Notes: generated by a model from the letters alone, not told the origin. DNA of 54,073 nt from Gammaproteobacteria bacterium (GCA_013178375.1 JABLXQ010000042.1:1-54073), one strand, 5' to 3'. Positions 44,895-54,073 are shown, counted from the stretch's first letter. Program-made: numbers and translations.

Positions 44895-46259
44895 CTACAT
44901 GGCATTGTGCCCTGACCCGTTGTCAACAAAATCCCGGATCATGGTGTGAACCGAGTAAGTGGCCAGCAACCGCCCATCGATCGAGAATATCTTGCCCACA
45001 CCCTGGGCCTGACCTTTACCAGCGTAAACCGCATCGTTCACATACAGCATCCACTGGGTGACATCCACATCATCATGAAACGAAATATCGGTTTTCAACG
45101 GACCGGTGGACAGCGACACGTGCGCCAGCGCCTGACTGAGCCCGGGATGAGGGCGCAATGCGGCCGCAATTGTCCAGTGCGTAGTGGCCTGGGTCATCAG
45201 TGCGGTATGCAGGTACGGTTCTACCGGCGCATCACGGAAACGAATCCAGGCGTAGAGTTCGGGCGGTCCGATATGGTCGAGCGCATTGGTGTAGGCGCCA
45301 TCCACAATGCGGATCTCGCGACCCGTCACTTTCATATCGATGGGCACTGACGCATCGGGGCCGGCCACGTTCGGCATCGGCATGGATTCCCGGATTCTGT
45401 CTTTCGATGACGAATCCATCAGCACCAGCGCCACCGAGCGCATCTGATTGTTCTGTACAGTCTTCACTTCCAGCGTCGAAAAATTGCGTCCTGCTCGCAA
45501 CACCTCCACCTGCACATCCAGCGGCTCTTCGAAGCTGGCAGCCTTGCTGAAGATCATGGATGCCGACGTGACCCGCTGACCGGGAACCGTCTTGGACGCC
45601 GCCACAATAGCCTGGCTGAGCTGATGACCGCCCTCCACCACGCTGCGTCGACGCCGCTCCTTGAGCTGGGTAATGAAGGTACCGATGGGGGGATTCGGAT
45701 AAGGCGAACTGACAAAGTGCCGCTCGGCAACCGGTTTTACATCGAGAAGGTCAAGCAGGTCTTTGGCATCGCCCCACACCGGCAGCGTCGTCGCGACAGA
45801 ATGCCCGGCTTCACCGCTCCAGCTCTGCAGCAATTCCACTTTCACCATTTCGGTGTAGAAAGAAACATAGCCCTTCAACCCCTCGACCTCTGGAAATGGA
45901 TCGCGGTAGGTCCAGACCACATTCTCCAGGCGAACTTCGCCCAGCTTGAGCGTCCAGTAACTGGCGTCTCCCTTGAACGGACAAAAGGTCTGGTGCTGGC
46001 TCGCCTCGAAATATTCCCAGTTCACAGCGCCTTCAGGAAAATAGAGTCTGCCGTCATGCTCGGATTCCTGCACGAACAGGCAAGCGTCACTCTGTGCAAT
46101 GACCTTGCCTTCGTACGACACTCTGCCGATTGACTGACAGGGCAGCAGATCAACCCGATAACCGGGATAACGATCCCAGGCTGAACGCTTATCTGTCGTG
46201 GTACAAACCTCACAGCTCTCACGGGTGCTGCAACTATTCATTTCTTCCATCGGACACAC
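44895..46259 (-). CDS. Fusion of DUF427 domain with TesB-like double-hotdog thioesterase
   Basis: A 454-residue protein from the GTG at 46259, with GGGAGG six bases upstream. The first 20 residues carry four cysteines (C2, C10, C16, C19). Residues ~37-140 match DUF427: GRLYFPEGAVNWEYF and CPFKGDASYWTLKLG. Residues ~155-445 look like an acyl-CoA thioesterase II: SPYPNPPIGTFITQLKERRR near its start and the hotdog repeats VTSASMIFSKAASFEEPLDV and LLATYSVHTMIRD. Such a fusion suggests substrate sensing or channelling coupled to CoA release. It is co-directional with the TetR gene upstream, 69 bases away. Confidence 0.82.
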   Translation of the reverse strand: MCPMEEMNSCSTRESCEVCTTTDKRSAWDRYPGYRVDLLPCQSIGRVSYEGKVIAQSDACLFVQESEHDGRLYFPEGAVNWEYFEASQHQTFCPFKGDASYWTLKLGEVRLENVVWTYRDPFPEVEGLKGYVSFYTEMVKVELLQSWSGEAGHSVATTLPVWGDAKDLLDLLDVKPVAERHFVSSPYPNPPIGTFITQLKERRRRSVVEGGHQLSQAIVAASKTVPGQRVTSASMIFSKAASFEEPLDVQVEVLRAGRNFSTLEVKTVQNNQMRSVALVLMDSSSKDRIRESMPMPNVAGPDASVPIDMKVTGREIRIVDGAYTNALDHIGPPELYAWIRFRDAPVEPYLHTALMTQATTHWTIAAALRPHPGLSQALAHVSLSTGPLKTDISFHDDVDVTQWMLYVNDAVYAGKGQAQGVGKIFSIDGRLLATYSVHTMIRDFVDNGSGHNAM

Positions 46260-46328
46260 TCACTGCCTCCCGTTTCAATCAAGGCAAAACGGGATTTGGC
46301 TTATGAAAACTGAAAATTCAAACGAATA

Positions 46329-47033
46329 CTAGGCACGATTCTTGGCTTTGACGGTTGCTGCTCCCAGAACCTCCCGGCTCTTGATCGCCAGGAAACCGTG
46401 CAGCGTAAGTCGCAGCACTTCATTGCCAAACCGTTGCGCCATCTGCAAACGCATCTTCTTGGTTTTGGCATGGGAACCAACCCAGACCGGCCACAGGAAG
46501 AAGCCCGACAGCATCAAAACCGCCAGCGCTTCAATATCGATATCGGGTTCGCTCACATCGCTGCTGGCCAGTCTTTCGATCGCCTGCAAAAAGCGTTTAT
46601 AAAACACGTCCTCTTTGGGATCTTCCTTGGACAGCACGTCAAAAAGCCAGATCCGGCTGATATCGGGATTCTCTACCGTGTATTCCGCCATCCGCATGGT
46701 AAATCCTGCCATGCGCTTGATGACATCGGGCAGATGCTGCAGGTCGGGATCCAGACCGTCATCAACCGGCTTGCCGTTGCTTCCGGTCTCCTCGAAGACA
46801 GCTTCCAGCAACTGGTGACTCACCCGTTCCATCGTCGCTTCGATGAGATCTTCTTTAGCCAGAAAATGCTGATAAGCAGTGCCTCGATTGACACCCGCCA
46901 GATTCGCGACACGGGAAACGCTCAACGCCTCTGCACCGTCCTGCGCCAATATGGTTTGGGCGGCATCCAGGATTGCACTGCGGGTACCTTCCGGATCTCT
47001 TTTACGGCGCTCTCGGGGCTTGGTTTGTGGCAT
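46329..47033 (-). CDS. TetR-family transcriptional regulator
   Basis: 234 residues from the ATG at 47033, with GGGA seven bases upstream; ATG 47051 adds six residues. A basic N-terminus (KPRERRKRDPEG) precedes the helix-turn-helix at about 38-57 (LSVSRVANLAGVNRGTAYQHF). The C-terminal ligand domain contains ISRIWLFDVLSKEDPKED and a hydrophobic stretch near VLMLSGFFLWPVW. It diverges from the ACAD operon at 47365 across a region with a CAAC-N3-GTTG site, so it is the second candidate regulator for that motif. Confidence 0.9.
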   Translation of the reverse strand: MPQTKPRERRKRDPEGTRSAILDAAQTILAQDGAEALSVSRVANLAGVNRGTAYQHFLAKEDLIEATMERVSHQLLEAVFEETGSNGKPVDDGLDPDLQHLPDVIKRMAGFTMRMAEYTVENPDISRIWLFDVLSKEDPKEDVFYKRFLQAIERLASSDVSEPDIDIEALAVLMLSGFFLWPVWVGSHAKTKKMRLQMAQRFGNEVLRLTLHGFLAIKSREVLGAATVKAKNRA

Positions 47034-47263
47034 ATCGGGATCCCATCTCATGAGTGTTTTAAGCAGTAAAGTTGCCTGCGAATTGTAACATGCTGTGAAC
47101 TGCATTTCATCGAACCGACCCTCGCACAGAACCCGCGCCTGCACACTGCAACCCGCCAATTGCCGGCCTTTCCCGCCAACCACGCCCTTTTCAAAATTGG
47201 CTGCCTTCTATCATTTACCTGGAATCACGAATGGACCATAGCCCCATTAGCAGGCATAATAAA

Positions 47264-47274
47264 CAACATTGTTG
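47264..47274. promoter_or_regulatory. Candidate TetR-type operator CAAC-ATT-GTTG
   Basis: This is the best copy of the motif: AACAACA-T-TGTTGTT is a perfect 15-base palindrome here (47262-47276). It lies 90 bases upstream of the ACAD start at 47365 and about 230 bases from the TetR start, within AT-rich promoter-like sequence. Confidence 0.65.
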
Positions 47275-47301
47275 TTCTGTATGATAGCAGTAAATCTGTC
47301 G

Positions 47302-47332
47302 TTTGCACCAATACCCGTTATTGGGTAGCAAA
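47302..47332. promoter_or_regulatory. Extended imperfect inverted repeat before ACAD gene
   Basis: TTTGC and CCAATA on the left match TATTGG and GCAAA on the right, around a CCCGT centre and small asymmetric gaps. It ends 32 bases before the ACAD ATG. It could be a second operator or a 5' leader hairpin. Confidence 0.45.
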
Positions 47333-47364
47333 TTCCACCTCAAAAAACTGAAATCGAAGTCGCC

Positions 47365-48492
47365 ATGATCCTGACCCCGACACAACAGGCTATCGCCGAC
47401 GCGGTACGCAACTTTGCACGGCATCAACTGCGCCCTCAAACCCAACGCTTCGAGGCTGAAGGCGGCTATCCCCCCGAGCTGTTTGAAGAGCTGGCCGGAC
47501 TGGGCCTGATGGGCATGACCGCACCGGAAGAATTTGGCGGTTCCGGCGCGGATTATGTTTCCTACGCGCTGGCGTTAATGGAAATTGCAGCGGCCGACGG
47601 CGCGCTATCCACCATTCTCTCCATCCAGAACAGCCTGATTGTGTCCGCCCTGCTCAAAGACGGCAGCGCGGAACAACGCCAGCGTTTCCTGCCGGACCTC
47701 ATCAGCGGCCGCAAGATCGGCGCCTTTGCCCTGACGGAAGCAGATGCCGGTTCCGATGCATCCGCAATCCGCACCCGGGCCACGAAAAATGGCAACAACT
47801 ACGTGCTGAATGGTTCCAAGCAGTTTATTACCTCCGGCAAAATCGCCGGACTGGCCATCGTGTTTGCGGTGACCGACCCCGCTGCCGGCAAGAAAGGCAT
47901 CACCGGGTTCCTGGTGCCCACCGATCGCGACGGCTACAAGGTGGACAAGGTGGAACACAAGCTCGGACAGGGCGCCTCCGACACCTGCGGCCTGCGCTTT
48001 GAAAATCTGCAGATCGAACCGGAGTTGCGGCTCGGTCAGGAAGGCCAGGGCTATCGCATCGCGCTGTCCAATCTGGAATTCGGTCGCATCGGCATCGCGG
48101 CCCAATCCATCGGCATGGCGCAGGCGGCGCTGGACATTGCCGTGGCCTATGCCAAAGACCGTCATTCCATGGGCAAGGCCATCATCGATCATCAGGCGGT
48201 GGGGTTCCGTCTGGCCGATCTGGCCGCCCGCCTGGAAGCTGCACGTCAATTGGTGCTGCATGCTGCCAGCGTCAAGGACACGGGGACGTCTTGTCTCAAG
48301 GAAGCGTCCATGGCAAAACTGGTCGCGTCGGAAACGGCGGAAGCGGTCTGCTCCGGTGCCATTCAGACCCTGGGTGGGTACGGCTATCTGGAAGAATTCG
48401 GACTGGCCAAAATCTACCGAGATGTGCGCGTGTGCCAGATTTACGAGGGCACCTCGGATATCCAGCGCATGGTCATCGCCCGTTCGCTTTAA
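47365..48492 (+). CDS. Acyl-CoA dehydrogenase, canonical homotetramer type
   Basis: A 375-residue ACAD with all standard motifs: GLMGMTAPEEFGGSG, FALTEADAGSDASAIRTRA, NGSKQFITSG, GIAAQSIGMAQAALDIAVAYA and IYEGTSDIQRM. The catalytic glutamate E361 is present, unlike in the other ACADs of the window. It resembles short or branched-chain enzymes that pass electrons to ETF. It leads an operon with thiolase (42 bases), SDR and nitronate-monooxygenase-like genes, giving most of a beta-oxidation round; hydratase activity must come from elsewhere. Confidence 0.94.
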   Translation: MILTPTQQAIADAVRNFARHQLRPQTQRFEAEGGYPPELFEELAGLGLMGMTAPEEFGGSGADYVSYALALMEIAAADGALSTILSIQNSLIVSALLKDGSAEQRQRFLPDLISGRKIGAFALTEADAGSDASAIRTRATKNGNNYVLNGSKQFITSGKIAGLAIVFAVTDPAAGKKGITGFLVPTDRDGYKVDKVEHKLGQGASDTCGLRFENLQIEPELRLGQEGQGYRIALSNLEFGRIGIAAQSIGMAQAALDIAVAYAKDRHSMGKAIIDHQAVGFRLADLAARLEAARQLVLHAASVKDTGTSCLKEASMAKLVASETAEAVCSGAIQTLGGYGYLEEFGLAKIYRDVRVCQIYEGTSDIQRMVIARSL

Positions 48493-48533
48493 CCCATTTC
48501 CTATAGCCAATTCACTATAGAAAGGAATTCAAC

Positions 48534-49718
48534 ATGTCATCAGATCCAGTGGTCATCGCTTCCTATGCCCGCACACCCATGGGCGGAATGCTGGGCAATT
48601 TTGCCTCGGTAAAAGCCACCGAACTGGGCGCCGCCGCCGTCAAGGCTGCGCTCGAACGCGCCGGAATAACCGGTGATGTTGTCGACCGCATTTATATGGG
48701 ATGCGTGTTGCCAGCGGGTCTGGGTCAGGCGCCCGCCCGTCAGGCAGCGCTGGCCGCTGGCTTGCCGCGCTCAGTGCAGGCCACCACGGTTAACAAGATG
48801 TGTGGCTCCGGCATGCAGGCCGCCATTCTGGCGACAGAAACGCTGCTGGCCGGTGGTGCCGATGTCATTATCGCCGGCGGCATGGAGTCCATGTCCAACG
48901 CGCCCTATCTGCTGTCCAAGCACCGGGCCGGCAGCCGGCTCGGTCACGACACGGTGAAAGATTCCATGTACCTGGATGGTCTGGAAGACGCCTACGAAGA
49001 AGGCACTCTGATGGGCGTTTTCGCCGAGAACAACGCACGCAAGTTCGGCTTCACCCGGGCGGATCAGGATGCGTATGCGGTGGAAGGACTCGCACGGGCC
49101 AAGCTGGCAATTGCCAACGGCCTGTTTGAAGATGAGATTACGCCGGTTGAAGTGAAAACCAAAACCGGCACGCAGCGGGTCGCTGTGGATGAACAGCCCG
49201 GCAAAGCCAATCCGGAGAAAATTCCCACATTGAAACCGGCTTTCGCGAAGGACGGAACCATAACGCCTGCGAATTCGTCGTCGATATCAGACGGCGCCGC
49301 CGCTCTCGTTCTCACCCGTGCCAGCGTAGCCAAACGTCTGGGCATGAAGGTGTGCGCCCGCATCGTAGCGACGGGCTGCCACGCCCATGAGCCGGGGGAT
49401 TTTCCCAGCGCCCCGGTTCCGGCCATGAAAAAAGTGATGGCGCAGGCGGGCTGGTCCGTTGACGACGTGGACCTGTTCGAGGTAAACGAAGCATTCGCGG
49501 TGGTCGCGATGATCGCCATGAAAGAACTGTCTATTCCCCATGAAAAGATCAACGTCAACGGCGGCGCCTGCGCCCTTGGCCATCCCATCGGTGCATCCGG
49601 TGCGCGGATTGTGGCTACCCTGTTGGCCGCGCTGAAAAACCGTGGCTTGAAACGGGGTGTAGCCGGGATTTGTCTGGGTGGTGGTGAAGCCACCGCCATG
49701 GCTGTCGAACTGATCTGA
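48534..49718 (+). CDS. Acetyl-CoA acetyltransferase (thiolase)
   Basis: A 394-residue thiolase with nucleophile C90 in NKMCGSGMQA, H350 in CALGHPIGASGA and C380 in ICLGGGEATA. These features and the length are those of the acetoacetyl-CoA/biosynthetic-type (AtoB/PhaA-like) thiolase, which differs from the degradative type at 27478. The start follows AAAGGA by eight bases. It would cleave a short 3-ketoacyl-CoA such as acetoacetyl-CoA or 2-methylacetoacetyl-CoA. Confidence 0.94.
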   Translation: MSSDPVVIASYARTPMGGMLGNFASVKATELGAAAVKAALERAGITGDVVDRIYMGCVLPAGLGQAPARQAALAAGLPRSVQATTVNKMCGSGMQAAILATETLLAGGADVIIAGGMESMSNAPYLLSKHRAGSRLGHDTVKDSMYLDGLEDAYEEGTLMGVFAENNARKFGFTRADQDAYAVEGLARAKLAIANGLFEDEITPVEVKTKTGTQRVAVDEQPGKANPEKIPTLKPAFAKDGTITPANSSSISDGAAALVLTRASVAKRLGMKVCARIVATGCHAHEPGDFPSAPVPAMKKVMAQAGWSVDDVDLFEVNEAFAVVAMIAMKELSIPHEKINVNGGACALGHPIGASGARIVATLLAALKNRGLKRGVAGICLGGGEATAMAVELI

Positions 49719-49747
49719 ACAAAACAGTATTTGAACGAGGTTGGATT

Positions 49748-50512
49748 ATGAAAGACGTCAAGGGATTAGCAGCCATTGTCACGGGCGGTGCCTCTGGCCT
49801 GGGCGCAGCGACAGCAGAAATGCTCGCCGAAGCCGGCGCCAAAGTGACTATTTTTGATATGAACGAGGAAGCCGGCCAGGCCCACGCGAAAAAAATCAGC
49901 GGCACGTTCATCAAGGTGAATGTCACGGATGAAGACAATGTACGGGAAGCCGTCGCCACCGCAGAAAAGCAGAATGGCATCGCGCGCATTCTGGTGAACT
50001 GTGCCGGCATTGCAACCGGCGCCAAAACCGTGGGCAAGGAAAACACACCGCATCCGCTGGGCCAGTTTCGCAAGACCATCGAAATCAACCTGATCGGCAC
50101 CTTCACGGTCATTGCCCATTTTGCCGCACGGTTGTCGACTGCCGAACCCATTGGCGAAGAGCGCGGCGTCATTGTGAATACCGCCAGCGTTGCCGCGTTC
50201 GACGGTCAGATCGGTCAGGCTGCGTACTCGGCATCCAAAGGCGGCGTGGTTGGCATGACATTGCCCATCGCACGCGATCTGGCGCAATTCGGTATTCGCG
50301 TAATGGCCATCGCCCCCGGGATCTTCTACACGCCGATGATGGCGGGCATGCCGCAAAACGTGCAGGATGCGCTGGGCAAGCAAGTGCCCTTCCCCAGCCG
50401 TCTGGGCCAGCCTTCAGAATACGCCATGATGGTACAAAGCATCATTGCCAATCCCATGCTCAATGGTGAAGTCATTCGCCTGGACGGCGCGATCCGCATG
50501 CCGCCGCGCTGA
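49748..50512 (+). CDS. SDR, 17beta-HSD10-like 3-hydroxyacyl-CoA dehydrogenase type
   Basis: A 254-residue SDR with TGGASGLG, FDMNEE (NAD-type), NCAG, NTASVAAFDGQIGQAAYSASK and the ending RLDGAIRMPPR. It is a paralogue of the protein at 23237 and resembles HSD17B10, which oxidises 3-hydroxy-2-methylacyl-CoA. The canonical ACAD and thiolase upstream fit an isoleucine-like or propionyl-releasing branched-chain round. An AACGAGG site precedes the ATG. Confidence 0.9.
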   Translation: MKDVKGLAAIVTGGASGLGAATAEMLAEAGAKVTIFDMNEEAGQAHAKKISGTFIKVNVTDEDNVREAVATAEKQNGIARILVNCAGIATGAKTVGKENTPHPLGQFRKTIEINLIGTFTVIAHFAARLSTAEPIGEERGVIVNTASVAAFDGQIGQAAYSASKGGVVGMTLPIARDLAQFGIRVMAIAPGIFYTPMMAGMPQNVQDALGKQVPFPSRLGQPSEYAMMVQSIIANPMLNGEVIRLDGAIRMPPR

Positions 50513-50553
50513 GGCACAGGTCGTAGACAGGATTACTTGAGAAGCCAGATTGA

Positions 50554-51546
<993 letters not shown>

Positions 51547-51556
51547 TTTGACGTTG

Positions 51557-51600
51557 CGCCTGCTGGTTGCTCATCCTCAAGCTGCAGCAGGCGTTTTTTT
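51557..51600. terminator. Rho-independent terminator
   Basis: CGCCTGCTG pairs perfectly with CAGCAGGCG, followed by seven T on the plus strand. It ends the 47365-51546 operon just before the convergent epimerase gene. Confidence 0.88.
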
Positions 51601-51607
51601 GGCAGGA

Positions 51608-52633
51608 TCATCGCGCTGATTTGGTATTTTCCCTTTGCGCGTACCAGGCCACCGCATCCCTCACCGTTTCCCTGATGGGTCGCGGATTCCACCGCAATTC
51701 CGTGCGAGCTTTTCTGTTATCCATCTCCTGAAAAACATTTGACAGAAAAACAGCGTCGGTACTGATCAGATAGTCTTTTTGCCCAAACAGTTTCAGTAAT
51801 CTCTCAGCAATCCAGGCGATTCCATACGCCAATGAGCGGGGAACCACATGCACCAGCTTACTGCCACCCTCGGCCGCAGCCATGTTGTAGAAGTCCCGAT
51901 TGCTGATGAATTCGTTGGAAATAATGTAGCGCTCACCCGCTCTTCCGTATTTTTCTGCCAGTAACGCCGCATTGGCAACGTCTCGAATATCGACTGTAGG
52001 CGCACCGGCATCGATGGTGAAACGGGCTTCCCCCCGCGCAACGTCCCATAACATTTTTCCGTGCGGCGTTGGCTGATAATCCTCCGGGCCATAGGTATTG
52101 GCGACGCACAGCGCCACACCCGGCAAGCCTTTCTCACGACAGCACTGAAGAAAGACTTTCTCTGCCTGCAAGCGGGCACGGATGTACGGCGACGCCCGAT
52201 CATACCAGTTGAATTCAATCTCCTCGGTAACCGGGCCATCCGGATTGATACCCAAGGTCCCCATGGTGCTGGTAAAAATAAACCGTTCGATGCCACAGGT
52301 TAAAGCGGCGTCCATGGCATTCACCAGACCATCCACATTGTTCCGGTAAATGGGGCCAGGGTCCGTCAGCCAGAAGCGTGGATCGACCACACTGTAAAAC
52401 ACACTGCCACAACCCTGCATCGCCACCAGCAGCGATTCCGGTTCTAGCACATCACCATAAACGATCTGCACCGGCAAATTCTCCAGCGCCTGCTTGTCGC
52501 TGGATTTTCGCAACAACACCCTGACCGTGCGTCCCTGTCTGACCAGTTCCCGGGCGGTATGACTTCCCACAAAGCCGCTGGCGCCAGCGACCAAAACGGG
52601 CTTGTCATTAACAGGTTGAAGATTCTCAGTCAC
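51608..52633 (-). CDS. NAD-dependent epimerase/dehydratase, 3beta-HSD-like extended SDR, with YxxxR active site
   Basis: A 341-residue extended SDR. The nucleotide motif is VAGASGFVGSHTA (15-27), the serine region FTSTMGT (120-126) and the active tyrosine Y150. The residue four positions later is R154 (YIRAR, codon CGC), whereas nearly all SDRs have Lys. PRFWLTDPGPIYRNNVDG and DIRDVANAA follow the 3beta-hydroxysteroid dehydrogenase/dihydroflavonol reductase pattern. It may oxidise a ring hydroxyl or hydroxyacyl group. It is co-directional with the acetoacetyl-CoA synthetase, 106 bases downstream of it. Confidence 0.88.
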   Translation of the reverse strand: MTENLQPVNDKPVLVAGASGFVGSHTARELVRQGRTVRVLLRKSSDKQALENLPVQIVYGDVLEPESLLVAMQGCGSVFYSVVDPRFWLTDPGPIYRNNVDGLVNAMDAALTCGIERFIFTSTMGTLGINPDGPVTEEIEFNWYDRASPYIRARLQAEKVFLQCCREKGLPGVALCVANTYGPEDYQPTPHGKMLWDVARGEARFTIDAGAPTVDIRDVANAALLAEKYGRAGERYIISNEFISNRDFYNMAAAEGGSKLVHVVPRSLAYGIAWIAERLLKLFGQKDYLISTDAVFLSNVFQEMDNRKARTELRWNPRPIRETVRDAVAWYAQRENTKSAR

Positions 52634-52739
52634 TGCCAGGGAATTCCAATGTTGCTATGTCCGGTTAAAATCGCGAACTGGCATCTGAAGCCCAGGTTTC
52701 AGCGAGAAATCACCGCAAGAAATCCAAACCTTTCAAGTC

Positions 52740-54073
52740 TTAACTTCTCAGCGCTTCCAGATTCCTGAAGTGTTCGAGGGCCTGGGGATTCGATAACGAC
52801 TCCACATTTTTTACCGGACGGCCATGCACCACATCCCGCACCGCCAATTCCGTAATTTTTCCGGAATGGGTCCGTGGAATATCAGCAACGGCCAGAATTT
52901 TTGCTGGCACATGGCGCGGAGTGGAATTGATGCGTATTTCATTCTTGACACGTTGCACCAGACTGTCTGTAAGCTGGAAACCTTCCTTCAACCTGACGAA
53001 CATCACCACGCGCACATCGTTATCCCAGTCCTGGCCTATCACCACCGCTTCCAGAATTTCTTCGATGTTTTCCACCTGGCGATAAATTTCCGCCGTGCCA
53101 ATGCGCACACCACCGGGGTTCAGAGTCGCATCGGACCGGCCATAAAAAATCATGCCTTTCTCAGGCGTCAACTCCACCCAGTCACTGTGGCACCAGACGT
53201 TGGAAAATCTGGAAAAGTAAGCATCAAAATAGCGCTTCCGGTCGGGATCATTGAGGAATCCAAGCGGCATGCCCGGATGCGGAGAAAGACAGACCAGCTC
53301 ACCCGGCTCGCCCATGATTGACTTGCCCTGGCTGTCAAACACCTGAACATCCATGCCCAAATGCCGTTTTTGACATTGCCCGGCGTAAACGGGACCAATG
53401 GGATTCCCGCCAACAAAACAACCAATAATGTCAGTGCCACCGGAGATGGAAGAGAGGCAAACGTCCTTTTTCCAGGCCTGATACACGTACTGAAATCCTT
53501 CCGCAGACAAAGGCGATCCCGTGGACAAAATCGTACGCAGCGCGGAAAAATCATGGCTTTTGATTGGCGCCACATTCTGCTTGGCGCAGGAATCAAGATA
53601 CTTGGCCGACGTACCAAAGTGCGTCACTTTTTCCGTCGCCACGATGTCGGGCAGGCTGTAGGCATCAGGGTAAGTAGGTGAACCTTCATACAGCACCAGC
53701 GTTGCACCGGATGCCAATGCACTCACCTGCCAATTCCACATGGCCCAGCCGCAGGTAGTAAAATACAGCAGGCAATCCCCCGGCTGTATGTCACATTGCA
53801 ACTGGTGTTCTTTCAAATGATGCAACAGGGTTCCGCCCACGGTATGGACAAAACATTTGGGCAGCCCCGTGGTACCGGAAGAAAACAGAATGAACAACGG
53901 ATCACGAAAATTGACAGGTGTGAACTGCACGGCCTTTTCGGCGTAGCCAGCGCAGAAGTCGGCCAACGATATGCCCTTTTCACCCAGCACGTCGATCCCG
54001 GGCTGCTCGCCGAGAAAGGGAATGACGACAATTTTTTTGACGCTGCCGATATGCGCGCCTAGCTCCGCCATCA
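52740..54073 (-). CDS. Acetoacetyl-CoA synthetase (AMP-forming), N-terminus outside window
   Basis: 444 C-terminal codons of an ANL enzyme whose family is about 650 aa; around 200 N-terminal residues lie beyond the right edge. FILFSSGTTGLPKCFVH is the phosphate loop, GGTDIIGCFVGGNP and WCHSDWVELTPEKGMIFYGRSDATLNPGGVR are typical of acetoacetyl-CoA synthetases, and PRTHSGKITELAVRDVV has the catalytic lysine. The product would feed the thiolase at 48534. Cys in GLPKCFVH is a minor deviation, since relatives often have Ala there. Confidence 0.92.
   Translation of the reverse strand, partial: MAELGAHIGSVKKIVVIPFLGEQPGIDVLGEKGISLADFCAGYAEKAVQFTPVNFRDPLFILFSSGTTGLPKCFVHTVGGTLLHHLKEHQLQCDIQPGDCLLYFTTCGWAMWNWQVSALASGATLVLYEGSPTYPDAYSLPDIVATEKVTHFGTSAKYLDSCAKQNVAPIKSHDFSALRTILSTGSPLSAEGFQYVYQAWKKDVCLSSISGGTDIIGCFVGGNPIGPVYAGQCQKRHLGMDVQVFDSQGKSIMGEPGELVCLSPHPGMPLGFLNDPDRKRYFDAYFSRFSNVWCHSDWVELTPEKGMIFYGRSDATLNPGGVRIGTAEIYRQVENIEEILEAVVIGQDWDNDVRVVMFVRLKEGFQLTDSLVQRVKNEIRINSTPRHVPAKILAVADIPRTHSGKITELAVRDVVHGRPVKNVESLSNPQALEHFRNLEALRS

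Larger units (their letters stand above)
47034..47364. other. 331-bp divergent regulatory region
   Basis: This stretch lies between the TetR (-) and ACAD (+) genes. The first ~180 bases near TetR show no gene or clear motif. The ACAD-proximal half is AT-rich and holds the candidate operator at 47264 and an extended inverted repeat at 47302-47332. Confidence 0.5.

Overview
The window is a dense catabolic region from a free-living bacterium, most likely a Gammaproteobacterium. It is moderately GC-rich by eye and carries a TonB-dependent outer-membrane receptor, TetR and AraC regulators, and mostly ATG starts with Shine-Dalgarno motifs. I found 45 apparently functional protein genes (two cut by the window edges), one gene remnant, and no rRNA, tRNA, insertion sequence, phage or CRISPR. 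Almost every gene belongs to a family that activates, oxidises or cleaves acyl-CoA thioesters, or oxygenates a hydrophobic skeleton. The content resembles steroid, terpenoid or alicyclic-acid degradation clusters, but the substrate cannot be read from the sequence.

Layout. 2-7858 (+): a two-gene class III CoA-transferase, an AraC regulator, a cytochrome P450, an SDR, a [2Fe-2S] ferredoxin and a KstD-like flavoprotein. 7918-14998: two MFS transporters, a fused indolepyruvate-type ferredoxin oxidoreductase and a VOC protein. 15183-18198 (+): amidohydrolase, Rieske oxygenase alpha subunit, Rieske ferredoxin. 18213-24016 (-): SDR, crotonase, SDR, acyl-CoA ligase, SDR, double-hotdog protein. 24237-27330 (+): CoA-transferase, small three-cysteine protein, acyl-CoA ligase. 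27478-29602: thiolase (-) and TetR (+). 29635-36823 (-): SDR, paired acyl-CoA dehydrogenases (ACADs), an SDR remnant, DUF35 protein, Ltp2-like thiolase homologue, DUF2889 protein and amidohydrolase-2. 37398-44774 (+): fused double ACAD, a second ACAD pair, crotonase, TonB receptor. 44895-47033 (-): DUF427-thioesterase fusion and TetR. 47365-51546 (+): ACAD, thiolase, SDR, nitronate-monooxygenase-like protein. 51608-54073 (-): epimerase/dehydratase and acetoacetyl-CoA synthetase.

How the parts may work together (inference): the receptor and MFS proteins move the compound. P450/ferredoxin, Rieske oxygenase and KstD-like enzyme oxygenate and desaturate it. Ligases and CoA-transferases activate carboxylates. 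ACADs, crotonases, SDRs and thiolases run beta-oxidation, and the Ltp2-like/DUF35 pair may perform a retro-aldol cleavage. Acetoacetyl-CoA synthetase and thiolases would feed products to central metabolism.

Two signals stand out. First, the 11-bp inverted repeat CAAC-N3-GTTG occurs once in each of four divergent promoter regions (24140, 28816, 36971, 47264), two of them next to a TetR gene. This suggests one regulon covering most of 18-51 kb. Second, a DUF2889 gene overlaps the Ltp2-like gene in an operon that has no recognisable MaoC hydratase, which makes DUF2889 a candidate unassigned enzyme of a side-chain cleavage module.
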